From positions 1,267,628-1,331,627 of the forward strand of contig CP129495.1 in the NCBI GenBank assembly GCA_030584185.1: DNA of 64,000 nt, in the 5' to 3' direction. The position numbers and the translations under genes are program-made. The notes below the pieces were generated by a model. That model was given only the letters and a program-made list of their open reading frames with translations. It searched no databases and was not told the DNA's origin. Below are positions 32,297 through 41,559 of the stretch, one piece after another. The number at the start of each line of letters is the position of its first letter. The first letter of the stretch is position 1. Source of the DNA: Acidimicrobiia bacterium. Its GTDB lineage: Bacteria; Actinomycetota; Acidimicrobiia; Spongiisociales; UBA11373.

Positions 32297-33249
32297 AGTG
32301 CCTCCTCGAAGCCGTGCTCCCTCATCCACTCGTCGGAGAAGATCTTGGACAGGTAGTTGCGACCCCCATCCGGCACGACCACCACCACCAGGCGGTCCTC
32401 GTACCGGCGGGCCGCCCGCAGGGCGCCCTCCACGGCCATGCCCCCCGAACCGCCTGCCAGGATCCCCTCGACCCGCACCAGCCGCCGGGTCATGGCGAAG
32501 GCCTCGGCGTCGGAGACCACCTCCCACTCGTCGACCACGGTACGGTCGAAGGTCTCCGGCCAGAAGTCCTCACCGACACCCTCGGTGAAATAGGAGTGCA
32601 CCCCTTCCGGCCCGGCGGCGGTGAAGATCGAACCGACCGGGTCGACCCCGACCACCACCACCCCGGTCCCCTTGTCCTTGAGGTGCCGGCCCACGCCGGA
32701 GATGGTTCCACCGGTACCGACCCCGGCGACCAGCACCCCCACCTGCCCGTCGGTCTGATGCCAGATCTCGACGCCCATGGTCTCGGCCTGGGCCTGCGGG
32801 TTGGCCGGGTTGGAGTACTGGTCGGGACGGAAGTGGCCCGGGCGCGACGCCAGGTCCTCGGCCACCGAGTAGTAGGAGCGGGGGTCCTCGGGGGTGACCT
32901 CCGTGGGGCACACCACGACCTCGGCCCCGTACGCACGCAGCAGGTCCCGCTTCTCCGGGGACTGCTTGTCGGCCATCACCGCCACCAGGCGGTACCCCTT
33001 CAGGGTGGCCGCCATCGCCAGGCCGACCCCGGTGTTGCCCGAGGTGGGCTCGACGATGGTGTCACCGGGTCGGAGCCGGCCCTCCTGCTCGGCGGCCTCG
33101 ATCATGGCCAGCCCGATTCGGTCCTTGGATGAGCCACCCGGGTTGAGGGCCTCCAGTTTGGCCACGAGGTTTCCCGGGGGATGGAGACGGGCGAGGCGCA
33201 CCAGGGGCGTGCCCCCAATGGCGTCAAGGACGTCGGAGCGAATGTCCAT
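32293..33249 (-). CDS. cystathionine beta-synthase / cysteine synthase family protein
   Basis: 318 residues. LNPGGSSKDRIGLAMIEAAE holds the PLP Lys, EPTSGNTGVGLAMAATLKG the phosphate/substrate loop, and GVGTGGTISGVGRHLKDK the glycine-rich loop. There is no CBS regulatory domain. The DEWE and SYFTEGVGEDFWPE features fit actinobacterial CBS-type enzymes joining serine and homocysteine. ATG 33249 follows TAACCT (minus strand) by 8 bases; a GTG lies one codon earlier. Confidence 0.88.
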   Translation of the reverse strand: MDIRSDVLDAIGGTPLVRLARLHPPGNLVAKLEALNPGGSSKDRIGLAMIEAAEQEGRLRPGDTIVEPTSGNTGVGLAMAATLKGYRLVAVMADKQSPEKRDLLRAYGAEVVVCPTEVTPEDPRSYYSVAEDLASRPGHFRPDQYSNPANPQAQAETMGVEIWHQTDGQVGVLVAGVGTGGTISGVGRHLKDKGTGVVVVGVDPVGSIFTAAGPEGVHSYFTEGVGEDFWPETFDRTVVDEWEVVSDAEAFAMTRRLVRVEGILAGGSGGMAVEGALRAARRYEDRLVVVVVPDGGRNYLSKIFSDEWMREHGFEEAL

Positions 33250-33304
33250 CACCGGCCAGGTTAGGTGCCCGCTCGGGAACAGGACCGGGGTCTACCCTCG
33301 CCCC

Positions 33305-34864
33305 GTGGACCGCAGCCCCGACGCCGCCGCGATCGCCGCCGCCACACCCGACGACCGGGACCGCTGGATCGACTTCATCAGGGCCTTCAGCATCGGAGTG
33401 GTCGTTCTCGGGCACTGGCTGGTGGCAGTGGTGGTGTGGCGCGACGGCTCGATCTCCGGGTTCAACGTCATGGAGGCGATCCCCGGACTGTGGCCGCTCA
33501 CCTGGTTGTTGCAGGTGATGCCGCTGTTCTTCTTCGTGGGCGGGTTCTCCAACCTGGTGAGCCTGCGTTCGGCCCGGCGGCGGGGCGAAGGCTACGCCGG
33601 GTTCCTGCGGGGCCGGTTCGATCGCCTGATGCGTCCCACGCTGGCCTTCCTGATCCCTGCCGTGGCGATCGTGGCGACACTCGACGCCCTCAACGTCGCC
33701 GACGACGCCGTGTTCCCGGTGGCGACCCTGATAACGGGACCGCTCTGGTTCCTGGGGGTGTACATGATCGTGATCGCCCTGGCGGTGCCGATGGCGGCGC
33801 TGCACGACCGCTTCGGCGCCTGGGTGCCGTCGACGCTGGGGCTGATCGCCGTGGCGGTCGACATCGCCCGTTTCGCCGGCGACTTCTCCGGCATCGGCTT
33901 CGTCAACTACCCGGTGGTCTGGCTGCTGGCGCATCAACTCGGCTTCCTGTACGCCGATGGGCGGCTCCGGCCCGACTTCGGAAGATGGCTGGCTCCGCTC
34001 GGCCTTGCCGCTCTTGTCGCACTGGTCGCCGCCGGCCCCTACCCGGCCTCGATGGTGGGGTTGGCGACCGACGAGTTCTCCAACATGGATCCGCCGACAC
34101 TCGCCATCGTGGCCCTGCTCGCATGGCAGATCGGCCTCGCCCTATGGCTGCGCGCCCCCGTCACCCGGTGGCTGGAGAGTCCTCGGGTGTGGACGGCGGT
34201 GGTTGGGGTGAACTCGGTGATCATGACCGCCTTCCTCTGGCACCTCACCGTGCTGGTGATCGCCATCGGTGTGCTCTATCCGCTCGGGTTTCCGCAGCCG
34301 GAGGTGGGGACCACCTTCTGGTGGCTGCTGCGACCGGCATGGATCGGCGTGCTGATCGTGCTCCTCGGGGCGCTGGTCGCCGTCCTCGGTCCGATCGAGC
34401 GCGTCGCTTTGACCCGACGCCGGCCGGCGTCGGAACGCTCCCCGGGAAGCGCATCGCTGGCGGTGGTGGCGGCAGTGGCCACGCTGTGGGGGGTGCTCGG
34501 GTTCGCCATCGGCGGCCTGCATCAGGTCTTTTCGCCAACAGGCGACACCCTGCTGGTGTTTCGGCTCAACCCCTTCCAGAACCTCATCCACCTGGCCTGG
34601 GGGGCCATGGCGATGGCGGCGGCGGTTGGGGCGTGGCGAACCGTTGCCCGCGCCGCGGCACTCTCGGCGGCATTGGCCAGCGCCCTGGCGGCCGCCGGGC
34701 CCCTGCTGCGCGCCGGGTACACCGAGAACGTTCTGGCTTCGAACGCCGCCGCCGACCTGCTCCACGGCGGATTGGCGGTGCTCTCGCTGGCCGCCTGGTG
34801 GCTTGCCCGGCGCCGGCCGAGCCGGGTGGATACCGGAGCCCACCGCCCCACACGTCAGGTCTGA
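33305..34864 (+). CDS. membrane acyltransferase 3 family protein with C-terminal extra domain
   Basis: 519 residues. Typical acyltransferase 3 start RDRWIDFIRAFSIGVVVLGHW (R/H motif, about 18-38), FFFVGGFSNL and some ten hydrophobic helices to about residue 380. After a charged linker (LTRRRPASERSPGS) come four more helices beginning FRLNPFQNLIHLAWGAMAM, which resemble DUF4383-like membrane domains. Acyltransferase 3 enzymes O-acylate cell-surface glycans or lipids. GTG lies 6 bases after TACCCT (33293-33298). Confidence 0.85.
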   Translation: MDRSPDAAAIAAATPDDRDRWIDFIRAFSIGVVVLGHWLVAVVVWRDGSISGFNVMEAIPGLWPLTWLLQVMPLFFFVGGFSNLVSLRSARRRGEGYAGFLRGRFDRLMRPTLAFLIPAVAIVATLDALNVADDAVFPVATLITGPLWFLGVYMIVIALAVPMAALHDRFGAWVPSTLGLIAVAVDIARFAGDFSGIGFVNYPVVWLLAHQLGFLYADGRLRPDFGRWLAPLGLAALVALVAAGPYPASMVGLATDEFSNMDPPTLAIVALLAWQIGLALWLRAPVTRWLESPRVWTAVVGVNSVIMTAFLWHLTVLVIAIGVLYPLGFPQPEVGTTFWWLLRPAWIGVLIVLLGALVAVLGPIERVALTRRRPASERSPGSASLAVVAAVATLWGVLGFAIGGLHQVFSPTGDTLLVFRLNPFQNLIHLAWGAMAMAAAVGAWRTVARAAALSAALASALAAAGPLLRAGYTENVLASNAAADLLHGGLAVLSLAAWWLARRRPSRVDTGAHRPTRQV

Positions 34865-34898
34865 CCCCTCCCCCGGTGGGGTAGGGTCGTGGTATCAT
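34864..34898 (+). promoter_or_regulatory. promoter and candidate CsoR operator of the copper operon
   Basis: 34864-34886 is an imperfect palindrome of C-rich then G-rich arms (ACCCCTCCCC and GGGGTAGGGT), the composition seen at CsoR sites. TATCAT (34893-34898) fits the -10, so a bound repressor would cover the -35 zone. Confidence 0.55.
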
Positions 34899-34922
34899 GA
34901 GAGGGTGGAGAGGACCCACCCC

Positions 34923-35213
34923 ATGCAGGCAGACAAGAAGCAGTCGGCGCTCAACCGCCTGAAGACGGTTCGCGGTCACCTCGACGCCGTGGTGGCCATG
35001 GTGGAGGACGAGCGCTACTGCCCCGAGATCATGAAGCAGGTCTCGGCGCTCCAGGGGTCCCTGGAGAAGGTCAACCGGGTGCTGCTCGAGAACCACGTCG
35101 AGACCTGCGTGATGCACGCCGTCGCCGAGGGCCGCACCGGAGAGATCGTGGATGAGCTGATGGAGACCCTGCGTTACACGCCCGCCATGACCGGGCCGAA
35201 GGAGGAGACATGA
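34923..35213 (+). CDS. csoR: copper-sensing repressor, CsoR family
   Basis: 96 residues, all helical. The Cu(I) ligands Cys (RYCPEIMKQVSALQGSLEKV, about residue 38), His (LLENHVETC) and Cys (ETCVMHAV) are conserved. RGHLDAVVAMVEDERYC is the family signature. Copper binding releases it from DNA, turning on export. First gene of csoR-copZ-copA; its stop overlaps the chaperone start by 4 bases, and a candidate operator lies upstream. Confidence 0.93.
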   Translation: MQADKKQSALNRLKTVRGHLDAVVAMVEDERYCPEIMKQVSALQGSLEKVNRVLLENHVETCVMHAVAEGRTGEIVDELMETLRYTPAMTGPKEET

Positions 35214-35422
35214 CCGAAACCAAGATCTCGGTTCCCGAGATCCACTGTGACCACTGCAAGATGTCGCTCGAGGGCGCCCTTGGGGCACTCACCGGCGTCA
35301 CCCGGGCCGCCGTCGACGTGCCCAGCGCCACCATCGACGTCGCCTTCGAGGACCCGGTGACCGTGGACGACCTCATCGCCGCCATCGAGGGCCAGGGCTA
35401 CGAGGTGGCCTCGGCCTCCTGA
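35210..35422 (+). CDS. copZ: copper chaperone with heavy-metal-associated domain
   Basis: 70 residues, a single HMA ferredoxin-like domain. The metal motif is [13 protein letters not shown] (CxxC), near residue 13. It shuttles Cu(I) to the ATPase encoded next, one base after its stop. Full length for the family. Confidence 0.9.
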   Translation: MTETKISVPEIHCDHCKMSLEGALGALTGVTRAAVDVPSATIDVAFEDPVTVDDLIAAIEGQGYEVASAS

Positions 35423-35423
35423 C

Positions 35424-37586
35424 ATGGCCGAACGCGACGCCCTGGTCTTCGACGTCGAGGGCATGACCTGTGCCTCGTGCGCTCTCAGGATCGAGCGCGT
35501 CCTGGGCAAGCTCCCCGGGGTCGATCAGGCCGTGGTCAGCCTGGCGGGCAAGGAGGCGCGGGTCACCTCCGACGAGACGGTCGATCCGGAGGCCCTGGTC
35601 GCCGCCGCCGAGCGGATCGGATACCGCCTGACCCCCGTGGTCGCCGGCGCGGAGCGGGAGAGCCTCGCCGATCGCTACGACGCCGAGACCCGGTTCCAGG
35701 CCCGAATGGCCTTGGGGGCGGCGATCTTCACCCTCCCGGCATTCCTGCTCACCATGTTCGGGCCGGAGGCGAGGTGGGTCGAGGCGGCGGTGTGGGCCCT
35801 GGTCACCCCGGTCGAGTTCGTGTTCGGCTGGCAGTTCCACCGCAACGCCGTCATCCGCCTGCGATCGGGCGGGGCAAACATGGACACCCTGGTCAGTATG
35901 GGAACGCTGGCCGCCTACTCCTGGTCGGTGTGGGCCTTCTTTGCCGGCGAGCACGTCTTCTTCGAGGTGGCGGCGGTCATCGTCGCCTTCCTCCTCCTGG
36001 GGCGCTTCTTCGAGGCGCGCAGCAAGGGAAGCGCATCGCAGGCGATCACCCGACTCTTGGAGCTCGGCGCCCGCCACGCCCGGGTGCTGCGCGACGGCAT
36101 CGAGGTCATGGTCCCGGTGGATGAGTTGGTCCCGGGGGACCGCATGGTGATCCGCCCCGGTGAGAAGGTCCCCACCGACGGGGTCATCGTCGACGGCGGA
36201 TCCTCCCTCGACGAGAGCATGCTCACCGGCGAGTCGATGCCGGTGGGCAAGGGCGTGGGCGACACCGTCTTCGGGGCCACCATCAACCAGTTCGGCGTGA
36301 TCATCGTCGAGGCGACACGCGTCGGCGCCGAGACCGCTCTCGCCCAGATCGTTCGCCTGGTGGAGGACGCCCAAGCCACCAAGGCCCCGATCCAGCACCT
36401 CGCCGACCGGGTCGCCGGGGTGTTCGTGCCCGCCGTGCTCCTCATCGCCACGATCACCTTCACCGCCTGGCTGGTCCTCGACGGAGAGCTGGAGGCGGCG
36501 GTCCGCGCCTCGGTGGCGGTGCTGATCATCGCCTGCCCCTGCGCCTTGGGCTTGGCCACCCCGACGGCGATCATGGTGGGCAGCGGCCGCGGTGCCCAGC
36601 TCGGGGTGCTGTTCCGCAACTCCGAGGTGTTCGAGCGGACCCGCACCATCGACACCGTCGTCTTCGACAAGACCGGAACCCTCACCCGCGGGGCGATGAC
36701 CCTCTCCGGCCTGGTGACCGACCTTCCCGAGCAGGATGTGCTGCGCCTGGTGGGCTCGGTCGAATCTGCATCCGAGCACCCGGTCGCCCGAGCGGTGGCG
36801 CTCGGCGCCGAGGAGGCCGATGTCGTCCTCACCCACCCTTCCGAGTTCTCCGCCCTCCCCGGCCTCGGTGTGCGAGGAACGGTCGACGGAACCGAGGTGA
36901 TCGTGGGGAGGCGCAAGCTGATGGCAGAGGTGGAGCTGCTAGTACCCGACCGCTACGAGGCGGCGATGGCCGCCATGGAGGCCGAAGGCCACACCGCCTT
37001 CCTCGCCGGATGGGACGGCGAGGTCCGGGCGGCCCTGGCGGTGGCCGACACCCTGCGCGACTCGTCGGCAGGAGTGGTGAAGCGCCTACGCGCCTCGGGT
37101 CGCCAGGTGGTGATGATCACCGGGGACAACCGCACCACGGCCGAGGCGATCGCTTCTCAGGTCGGTATCGACGAGGTCATCGCCGAGGTGCTCCCCGGCG
37201 ACAAGGCGGTCGAGGTGGAACGGCTGCAGAGGACTGGCCGCCGCGTCGCCTTCGTCGGCGACGGCGTCAACGACGCCCCGGCACTCACCGCCGCCGACCT
37301 GGGCATGGCGATCGGCACCGGCTCCGACGTGGCGGTGGAGGCCGGACAGGTGGTGCTCATGTCGGGAGACCCGGCCCTGGCCGAGGTGGCGCTCGACCTG
37401 GCTGCCGCCACCTTCCGGGTCATCAAGCAGAATCTGTTCTGGGCGTTCGCCTACAACACCGCCGCCATCCCCCTGGCGGCGCTCGGAATGCTCGACCCGA
37501 TGATCGCCGCCGCCGCCATGGCCGCTTCGAGCGTCAGCGTCGTGGGCAACTCGCTGCGACTGCGTCGATTCAGAATCGAGCGGTGA
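35424..37586 (+). CDS. copA: copper-translocating P-type ATPase
   Basis: 720 residues. N-terminal HMA domain with [15 protein letters not shown] (about 13-27); then eight membrane helices with the [14 protein letters not shown] metal-site motif. Actuator TGES ([15 protein letters not shown]), phosphorylation [11 protein letters not shown], hinge [15 protein letters not shown] and [13 protein letters not shown] are intact. It exports Cu(I) from the cytoplasm using ATP. Translationally linked to CopZ. The C-terminus overlaps the cytochrome c frame (GTGA). Confidence 0.95.
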   Translation: MAERDALVFDVEGMTCASCALRIERVLGKLPGVDQAVVSLAGKEARVTSDETVDPEALVAAAERIGYRLTPVVAGAERESLADRYDAETRFQARMALGAAIFTLPAFLLTMFGPEARWVEAAVWALVTPVEFVFGWQFHRNAVIRLRSGGANMDTLVSMGTLAAYSWSVWAFFAGEHVFFEVAAVIVAFLLLGRFFEARSKGSASQAITRLLELGARHARVLRDGIEVMVPVDELVPGDRMVIRPGEKVPTDGVIVDGGSSLDESMLTGESMPVGKGVGDTVFGATINQFGVIIVEATRVGAETALAQIVRLVEDAQATKAPIQHLADRVAGVFVPAVLLIATITFTAWLVLDGELEAAVRASVAVLIIACPCALGLATPTAIMVGSGRGAQLGVLFRNSEVFERTRTIDTVVFDKTGTLTRGAMTLSGLVTDLPEQDVLRLVGSVESASEHPVARAVALGAEEADVVLTHPSEFSALPGLGVRGTVDGTEVIVGRRKLMAEVELLVPDRYEAAMAAMEAEGHTAFLAGWDGEVRAALAVADTLRDSSAGVVKRLRASGRQVVMITGDNRTTAEAIASQVGIDEVIAEVLPGDKAVEVERLQRTGRRVAFVGDGVNDAPALTAADLGMAIGTGSDVAVEAGQVVLMSGDPALAEVALDLAAATFRVIKQNLFWAFAYNTAAIPLAALGMLDPMIAAAAMAASSVSVVGNSLRLRRFRIER

Positions 37587-37588
37587 GC

Positions 37589-38056
37589 ATGTCGCGACCT
37601 TCGCCCAAGCGAAACCCCGCCCGCCCGGCTCCGAGAAGGAGTGGGCGCCCGAAATGGCCATGGATCGCCCTCGCAGCGGTGGCCGTCGCCGGCATCGTCG
37701 CCATCGCCCTGACCGCCGCCGGCGAAGGCGGTGACGCCTCGGCCACGACGGTCGATCCCGCCGAGATCGCCCTCGGGGCGGACCTGTACGCCGCCAACTG
37801 CGCCGAGTGCCACGGCGCCGACCTCGATGGCACCGAGTCGGGGCCTCCGTTCCTGGACCTGATCTACGCCCCGAACCACCATGCCGACGAGGCCTTCCAG
37901 AGGGCCGCCGCCTTCGGCGTCGCCCCGCATCACTGGGGCTTCGGGCCGATGCCCCCGGTCGAGGCCCTCACCCGTGACCAGGTCGCCCTGATCGTCGCCT
38001 TCGTACGCCAGGCCCAGGCGGACGCCGGGATCGTGCGCGACCCCAGCCACCCCTGA
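37589..38056 (+). CDS. membrane-anchored c-type cytochrome
   Basis: 155 residues from ATG 37589. One N-terminal transmembrane segment (WPWIALAAVAVAGIVAIAL) anchors a periplasmic haem domain with YAANCAECHGADLDG (CxxCH) and the likely Met ligand in FGPMPPVEAL. GTG 37583 in the same frame overlaps the copA stop and is an alternative start. Placement at the end of the copper operon, opposite Sco1 and PCu(A)C, suggests a link to copper-dependent cytochrome oxidase electron transfer. Confidence 0.85.
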   Translation: MSRPSPKRNPARPAPRRSGRPKWPWIALAAVAVAGIVAIALTAAGEGGDASATTVDPAEIALGADLYAANCAECHGADLDGTESGPPFLDLIYAPNHHADEAFQRAAAFGVAPHHWGFGPMPPVEALTRDQVALIVAFVRQAQADAGIVRDPSHP

Positions 38057-38422
38057 TCATCCCTCGGTGACGATGATCGTCACCTCCCCGTCGGAGCGGA
38101 TGCTGCACGCCCCGCCGAACCTCCCGGGCGTGGAGAACCGCTGGGTCAAGGTCTCCCCCGGTCCGACGAAGAAAGGGCCGAGCAGGTGGCCGCGGTCGTC
38201 CTGGTTGACGATCCGCAGCATGTCGCCCACCTTCACGTCGAGACGGGCGGGGATCAGGTCGATTCGCTCGCCGGCCTCGATTCGCTCGCCGGTCCCCTCC
38301 GGGATCAGGTAGTCGTGGTCGTACCGGATCTCCCCACCGGCGTCGCCCCCCGACCCGTCACAGCCCGACCCGAGCGCGAGCAGCACCAGGGTGACGAGCG
38401 CCACCGGACGGAGCCGCCTCAC
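38057..38422 (-). CDS. cupredoxin-like lipoprotein
   Basis: 121 residues. Lipobox LGSGC at the end of a short signal peptide (residues 11-15), then one beta barrel: KVGDMLRIVNQDDRGHLLGP, then FSTPGRFGGACSIRSDGEV. His and Cys in these loops could bind copper, but the complete cupredoxin ligand set is not evident. The GTG overlaps the stop of the PCu(A)C gene by 4 bases. Third gene of the copper-delivery operon on this strand. Confidence 0.75.
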   Translation of the reverse strand: MRRLRPVALVTLVLLALGSGCDGSGGDAGGEIRYDHDYLIPEGTGERIEAGERIDLIPARLDVKVGDMLRIVNQDDRGHLLGPFFVGPGETLTQRFSTPGRFGGACSIRSDGEVTIIVTEG

Positions 38423-38949
38423 GGATCGATGACCTCGGCGACCACCACGACCTCGCCGGCCTTCTCGAAGACCAGCGTCAGGTCGAAGGTGGAACCGACC
38501 TCCAGCGGTTGGGCCAACTGGAGCAGCATCACGTGGTACCCACCGGGGACGAACCGGACGGTCACCCCGGCCGGGATCTCCACCGAGTCCACCTCCTGCA
38601 TCCGCATCGGGCCGGCACCCATGCCGTGACCCATGGTGGAGCCGGCTCCCATTCCCATGGTGGTTCCGGGCATCTCCGCCTCCACCGTCTCGTGGATCTC
38701 CACCATCGCGGCGACGTCGGCGGAGACGGAGGCGCCGATCAGCCGGTCGTCCTCGGCGCCGCCGGTGACGTCGAAGTACACCGCCCCGGCGTCCTGCATC
38801 ATGGCGCTGGCCCGGGCCCACACGTCGTCGACGACCACAGCCTGAGGCCCGGTCGTGGGGGCGGCATCATCGTCGTCGCCACAGGCGGCGACCGTCAGCA
38901 GGAGCACTGCCACCGGCACCACCCGGAGCCACTTCCTAGTTGCGTTCAT
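38419..38949 (-). CDS. periplasmic copper chaperone PCu(A)C family lipoprotein
   Basis: 176 residues. Lipobox VAAC near residue 23. The family beta fold includes DVWARASAMMQDAGAVYFDV, VEIHETVEAEMPG (His, Met), a Met/Gly/His-rich insert TTMGMGAGSTMGHGMGAGPM and GGYHVMLLQL (H-x-M). It binds Cu(I) outside the membrane and delivers it to the CuA site of cytochrome oxidase, with Sco1 encoded next to it (3-base gap). The Met-rich insert is an unusual extra copper-binding stretch. Confidence 0.92.
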   Translation of the reverse strand: MNATRKWLRVVPVAVLLLTVAACGDDDDAAPTTGPQAVVVDDVWARASAMMQDAGAVYFDVTGGAEDDRLIGASVSADVAAMVEIHETVEAEMPGTTMGMGAGSTMGHGMGAGPMRMQEVDSVEIPAGVTVRFVPGGYHVMLLQLAQPLEVGSTFDLTLVFEKAGEVVVVAEVIDP

Positions 38950-38952
38950 CCC

Positions 38953-39561
38953 CTATTGCTCCTTGATCAGGTGTTCGATGTCGGCGGCGATGTCGACCCG
39001 GTCGGTGCCGAAAGGCCACGCCAGGAGCAGTCGCCCCGTCTCGTCCACGACGTACAACCATGCGGAATGGACCACGTCCACTCCACCCTCGTCGTCCTCC
39101 TCCACCGAGTAGTAGGCGCCGAAGGCACCCGCCACCTCTGCGAGCAGATCCGAATCGTCGATGCGCAGCCCCCTCCCTCGAGGAAAGAAGGTCTCGACGT
39201 AGGCGGCGATCACCTCGTCGGAGTCCCGTTCCGGGTCCACCGTGACCATCGCCACGCCGATCCGGTCCGCCAGATCGCCGACTGCGGCCAGGGCGCCCCT
39301 CAGGTCGGACATCGAGGTGGGGCAGATGTCGGGACACGAGGTGTACCCGAAGTAGACGATCAGCAGGCCGCCTGGATCGGCGAGGAACTCGAAGTCCCCG
39401 TCGTCATCGGGGACCTGCGCCACCGCCACCACCGGTGCCGGCTCCCGAACCGCACCCGCCGGGACGTAGGGATCGCCTCCACATGCCGCCAGTACGACGG
39501 CAAGCAGGGCGGCGACACGAAGTCGCGCCAACGATCGTCGGGGCGGGACCAAGCCGAGCAC
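38953..39561 (-). CDS. SCO1/SenC family copper-delivery lipoprotein
   Basis: 202 residues from GTG 39561. Signal peptide with lipobox VLAAC, then a thioredoxin fold with GYTSCPDICPTSMSDL (CxxxC copper motif, about 87-102) and the third ligand His in DVVHSAWLY. Needed for CuA assembly in cytochrome c oxidase. The start is not certain; an ATG at 39654 would add an unlikely Arg-rich extension overlapping the divergent promoter. First gene of a three-gene operon. Confidence 0.88.
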   Translation of the reverse strand: MLGLVPPRRSLARLRVAALLAVVLAACGGDPYVPAGAVREPAPVVAVAQVPDDDGDFEFLADPGGLLIVYFGYTSCPDICPTSMSDLRGALAAVGDLADRIGVAMVTVDPERDSDEVIAAYVETFFPRGRGLRIDDSDLLAEVAGAFGAYYSVEEDDEGGVDVVHSAWLYVVDETGRLLLAWPFGTDRVDIAADIEHLIKEQ

Positions 39562-39677
39562 AGCGACAAGGATGCGACCGATCCTCGGGCCGATGATCAG
39601 GCGAAGGTCCCGACCGCGGCGCCGATGGTCCCACGACCAGATCCCCCGCCACACGGCCCGGTTACGCTTCGCCGCCG

Positions 39678-40658
39678 ATGTCCCATCCCCAGCCGCCTCC
39701 CGAGCCGGGCGACCTCGCCTGGCGGCCGTGGACCGCCGAAGACGCCGACACCCTGGCCCGCCACCTGCTCAGGGTCCACGAGGCCGAGCGCCTCGACCAC
39801 GTGGCCGGGCCCGACGTGCTGCGCTGGCTGGCGACCCAGCCCGGGTTCGATCCCGCCACCGATTCCATCGCCGCCTTCGACCCCGCCGGGGAGGTGCGGG
39901 CGGATGCTGGCGCCTGGGCCCACTTCGCGGACCAGGGCGCACGCGCCTTTCTATGGGTCGACGTCGATCCCGGGTTCGAAGACCTGCGCCCCTTCCTCCT
40001 CTCCTGGGTCGAGGCGCGGGGCAGGGAACGCCTGGCAGAGGCCACTGGCGACGGGGATCGGGTACTGCGGGTGGCCGTGGAGGAGCATCGCCTGGCACTT
40101 CGCCAGGCGGTGGAAGCGGCCGGGTTCGATTCGCAGCGCTCGTTCGTGATCATGCGCCGGCCGCTCACCGGCCTGCCACCGTCACCACCGCTTCCGGATG
40201 GGATCGAAGTGGTGCCTTGGTCGGAGACGATCGACGAGAGGATCCGCCAGGCCAACAACGAGGCGTTTCAGGATCATTGGGGAAGCCTCCCGATGAGCAC
40301 CGAGGCGTGGCACGGGGGTTTCGCCGGGTCCGACACGTTCCGCCCGGACCTCAGCTTTGCCGCCCTCGACGGCGAGGTCGTCGTCTCCTACTGCATGGTG
40401 GAGGTGGATACCGAAGACAACGAGCAGCGAGGGGTCGAAGAGGTGTACGTCTCGCGGGTCGGCACCCGAAGATCGCACCGGGGCCGACGTCTCGCATCTC
40501 TACTCATCTGTCGCGTGATGGAAACCGCCGCCTCCGGAGGGGCCGACACGGTTGCCCTCGACGTCGATGAGACCTCACACACCGGGGCGACCGCGGTCTA
40601 TGCCCGACTCGGTTTCGCCGTGGAGTCGCGCAGCATCCACTACCTGAAGTCGGTCTGA
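39678..40658 (+). CDS. tandem GNAT acetyltransferase, mycothiol-synthase-like
   Basis: 326 residues, two GNAT domains in series. The C-terminal one is the better conserved: VEEVYVSRVGTRRSHRGRRLAS (acetyl-CoA pyrophosphate loop RSHRGRRLA) and ALDVDETSHTGATAVYARLGFAVE. The layout is that of mycothiol synthase (MshD) and its paralogues, but this one may acetylate another amine. TACGCT (39663-39668) lies 9 bases before the ATG. Two further paralogues are at 60083 and 61399. Confidence 0.85.
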   Translation: MSHPQPPPEPGDLAWRPWTAEDADTLARHLLRVHEAERLDHVAGPDVLRWLATQPGFDPATDSIAAFDPAGEVRADAGAWAHFADQGARAFLWVDVDPGFEDLRPFLLSWVEARGRERLAEATGDGDRVLRVAVEEHRLALRQAVEAAGFDSQRSFVIMRRPLTGLPPSPPLPDGIEVVPWSETIDERIRQANNEAFQDHWGSLPMSTEAWHGGFAGSDTFRPDLSFAALDGEVVVSYCMVEVDTEDNEQRGVEEVYVSRVGTRRSHRGRRLASLLICRVMETAASGGADTVALDVDETSHTGATAVYARLGFAVESRSIHYLKSV

Positions 40659-40722
40659 AGGCAGCCAGCGCGGATCCCGACGCCTCCCTACCCCTGAGCG
40701 ACGTTCGGGTATGGTCGTGGCG

Positions 40723-41559
40723 ATGGACAGCCTCGAGCGGCATCATCGTCCACGACTCCGGTCGCCCGCCGCCCTTCTGGCCTGGCGCGGGTGGAACGAC
40801 GCAGCCGAGGGTGCGTCCGAAGCGATCCGCTACCTGCTCTCCCAGAACGACGACCTCATCCCGATGGCGACCATCCACCCGGAGGAGTTCTTCGACTTCC
40901 AGGTGTCCCGGCCGGTGGTCGGTCGCACCATCGGGGGAGCACGGTTCGTCGCCTGGCCCGAGACGAAGATTCACGTCCTCAAGGGTCCCCGCCGCGATCT
41001 GCTCGTCCTCGACGGCAACGAACCGAACGTGCGGTGGAAGACCTACTGCGAGACCCTGATCGGGTTGCTACGCGAGTCGAAGGTCGGCCTGGTGGTCACC
41101 CTGGGTGCCTTCGTCGCCGAGGTGCCCCACACGCGGCCGGTACCCCTGGTCGGGGTGTCCCCCGACCGCCTCATCCTCGAAGAGCACGGCCTTCCCGAAT
41201 CGCAGTACGTCGGGCCGACAGGAATCCCCGGCGTGATGCAGCAGGCGTGCCTACTGGCGGACCTGAAGGCGGTTTCGATCTGGGCGGGTGCACCCCACTA
41301 CCTGGCCGCCAACCACAACCCCATGGTGACGCTGGCCCTGTTGCGCAAGGCGGACGAGATACTCGGCTTCGGGTTCGACCTCACCGAGCTGGAACGATCG
41401 GCTTCCGAGTACCTGGCTCGTGTCGACGAGGCCATGGCCGACAACGATGAATTCGTCGCCTACCTCCGCAGCCTGGAGGCCGAGACGGAGCCGCCTCCCG
41501 ACCTCGAAGGTGGCGCCGGGCTGATCGGCGAGATCGAGGACTTCCTCAAGGGGCGGTAG
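40723..41559 (+). CDS. PAC2 family protein (proteasome-assembly-chaperone-like)
   Basis: 278 residues. AALLAWRGWNDAAEGASEAI (about 15-34), VTLGAFVAEVPHTRPVPLVG and PTGIPGVMQQACLLADLKAVSIW are typical of actinobacterial PAC2 proteins, which are linked to proteasome-bearing organisms. ATG 40723 follows TATGGT (40710-40715) by 7 bases; an earlier in-frame ATG (40711) would lie inside this box. The 3' end overlaps the convergent enoyl-CoA hydratase gene by 14 bases. Confidence 0.88.
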   Translation: MDSLERHHRPRLRSPAALLAWRGWNDAAEGASEAIRYLLSQNDDLIPMATIHPEEFFDFQVSRPVVGRTIGGARFVAWPETKIHVLKGPRRDLLVLDGNEPNVRWKTYCETLIGLLRESKVGLVVTLGAFVAEVPHTRPVPLVGVSPDRLILEEHGLPESQYVGPTGIPGVMQQACLLADLKAVSIWAGAPHYLAANHNPMVTLALLRKADEILGFGFDLTELERSASEYLARVDEAMADNDEFVAYLRSLEAETEPPPDLEGGAGLIGEIEDFLKGR

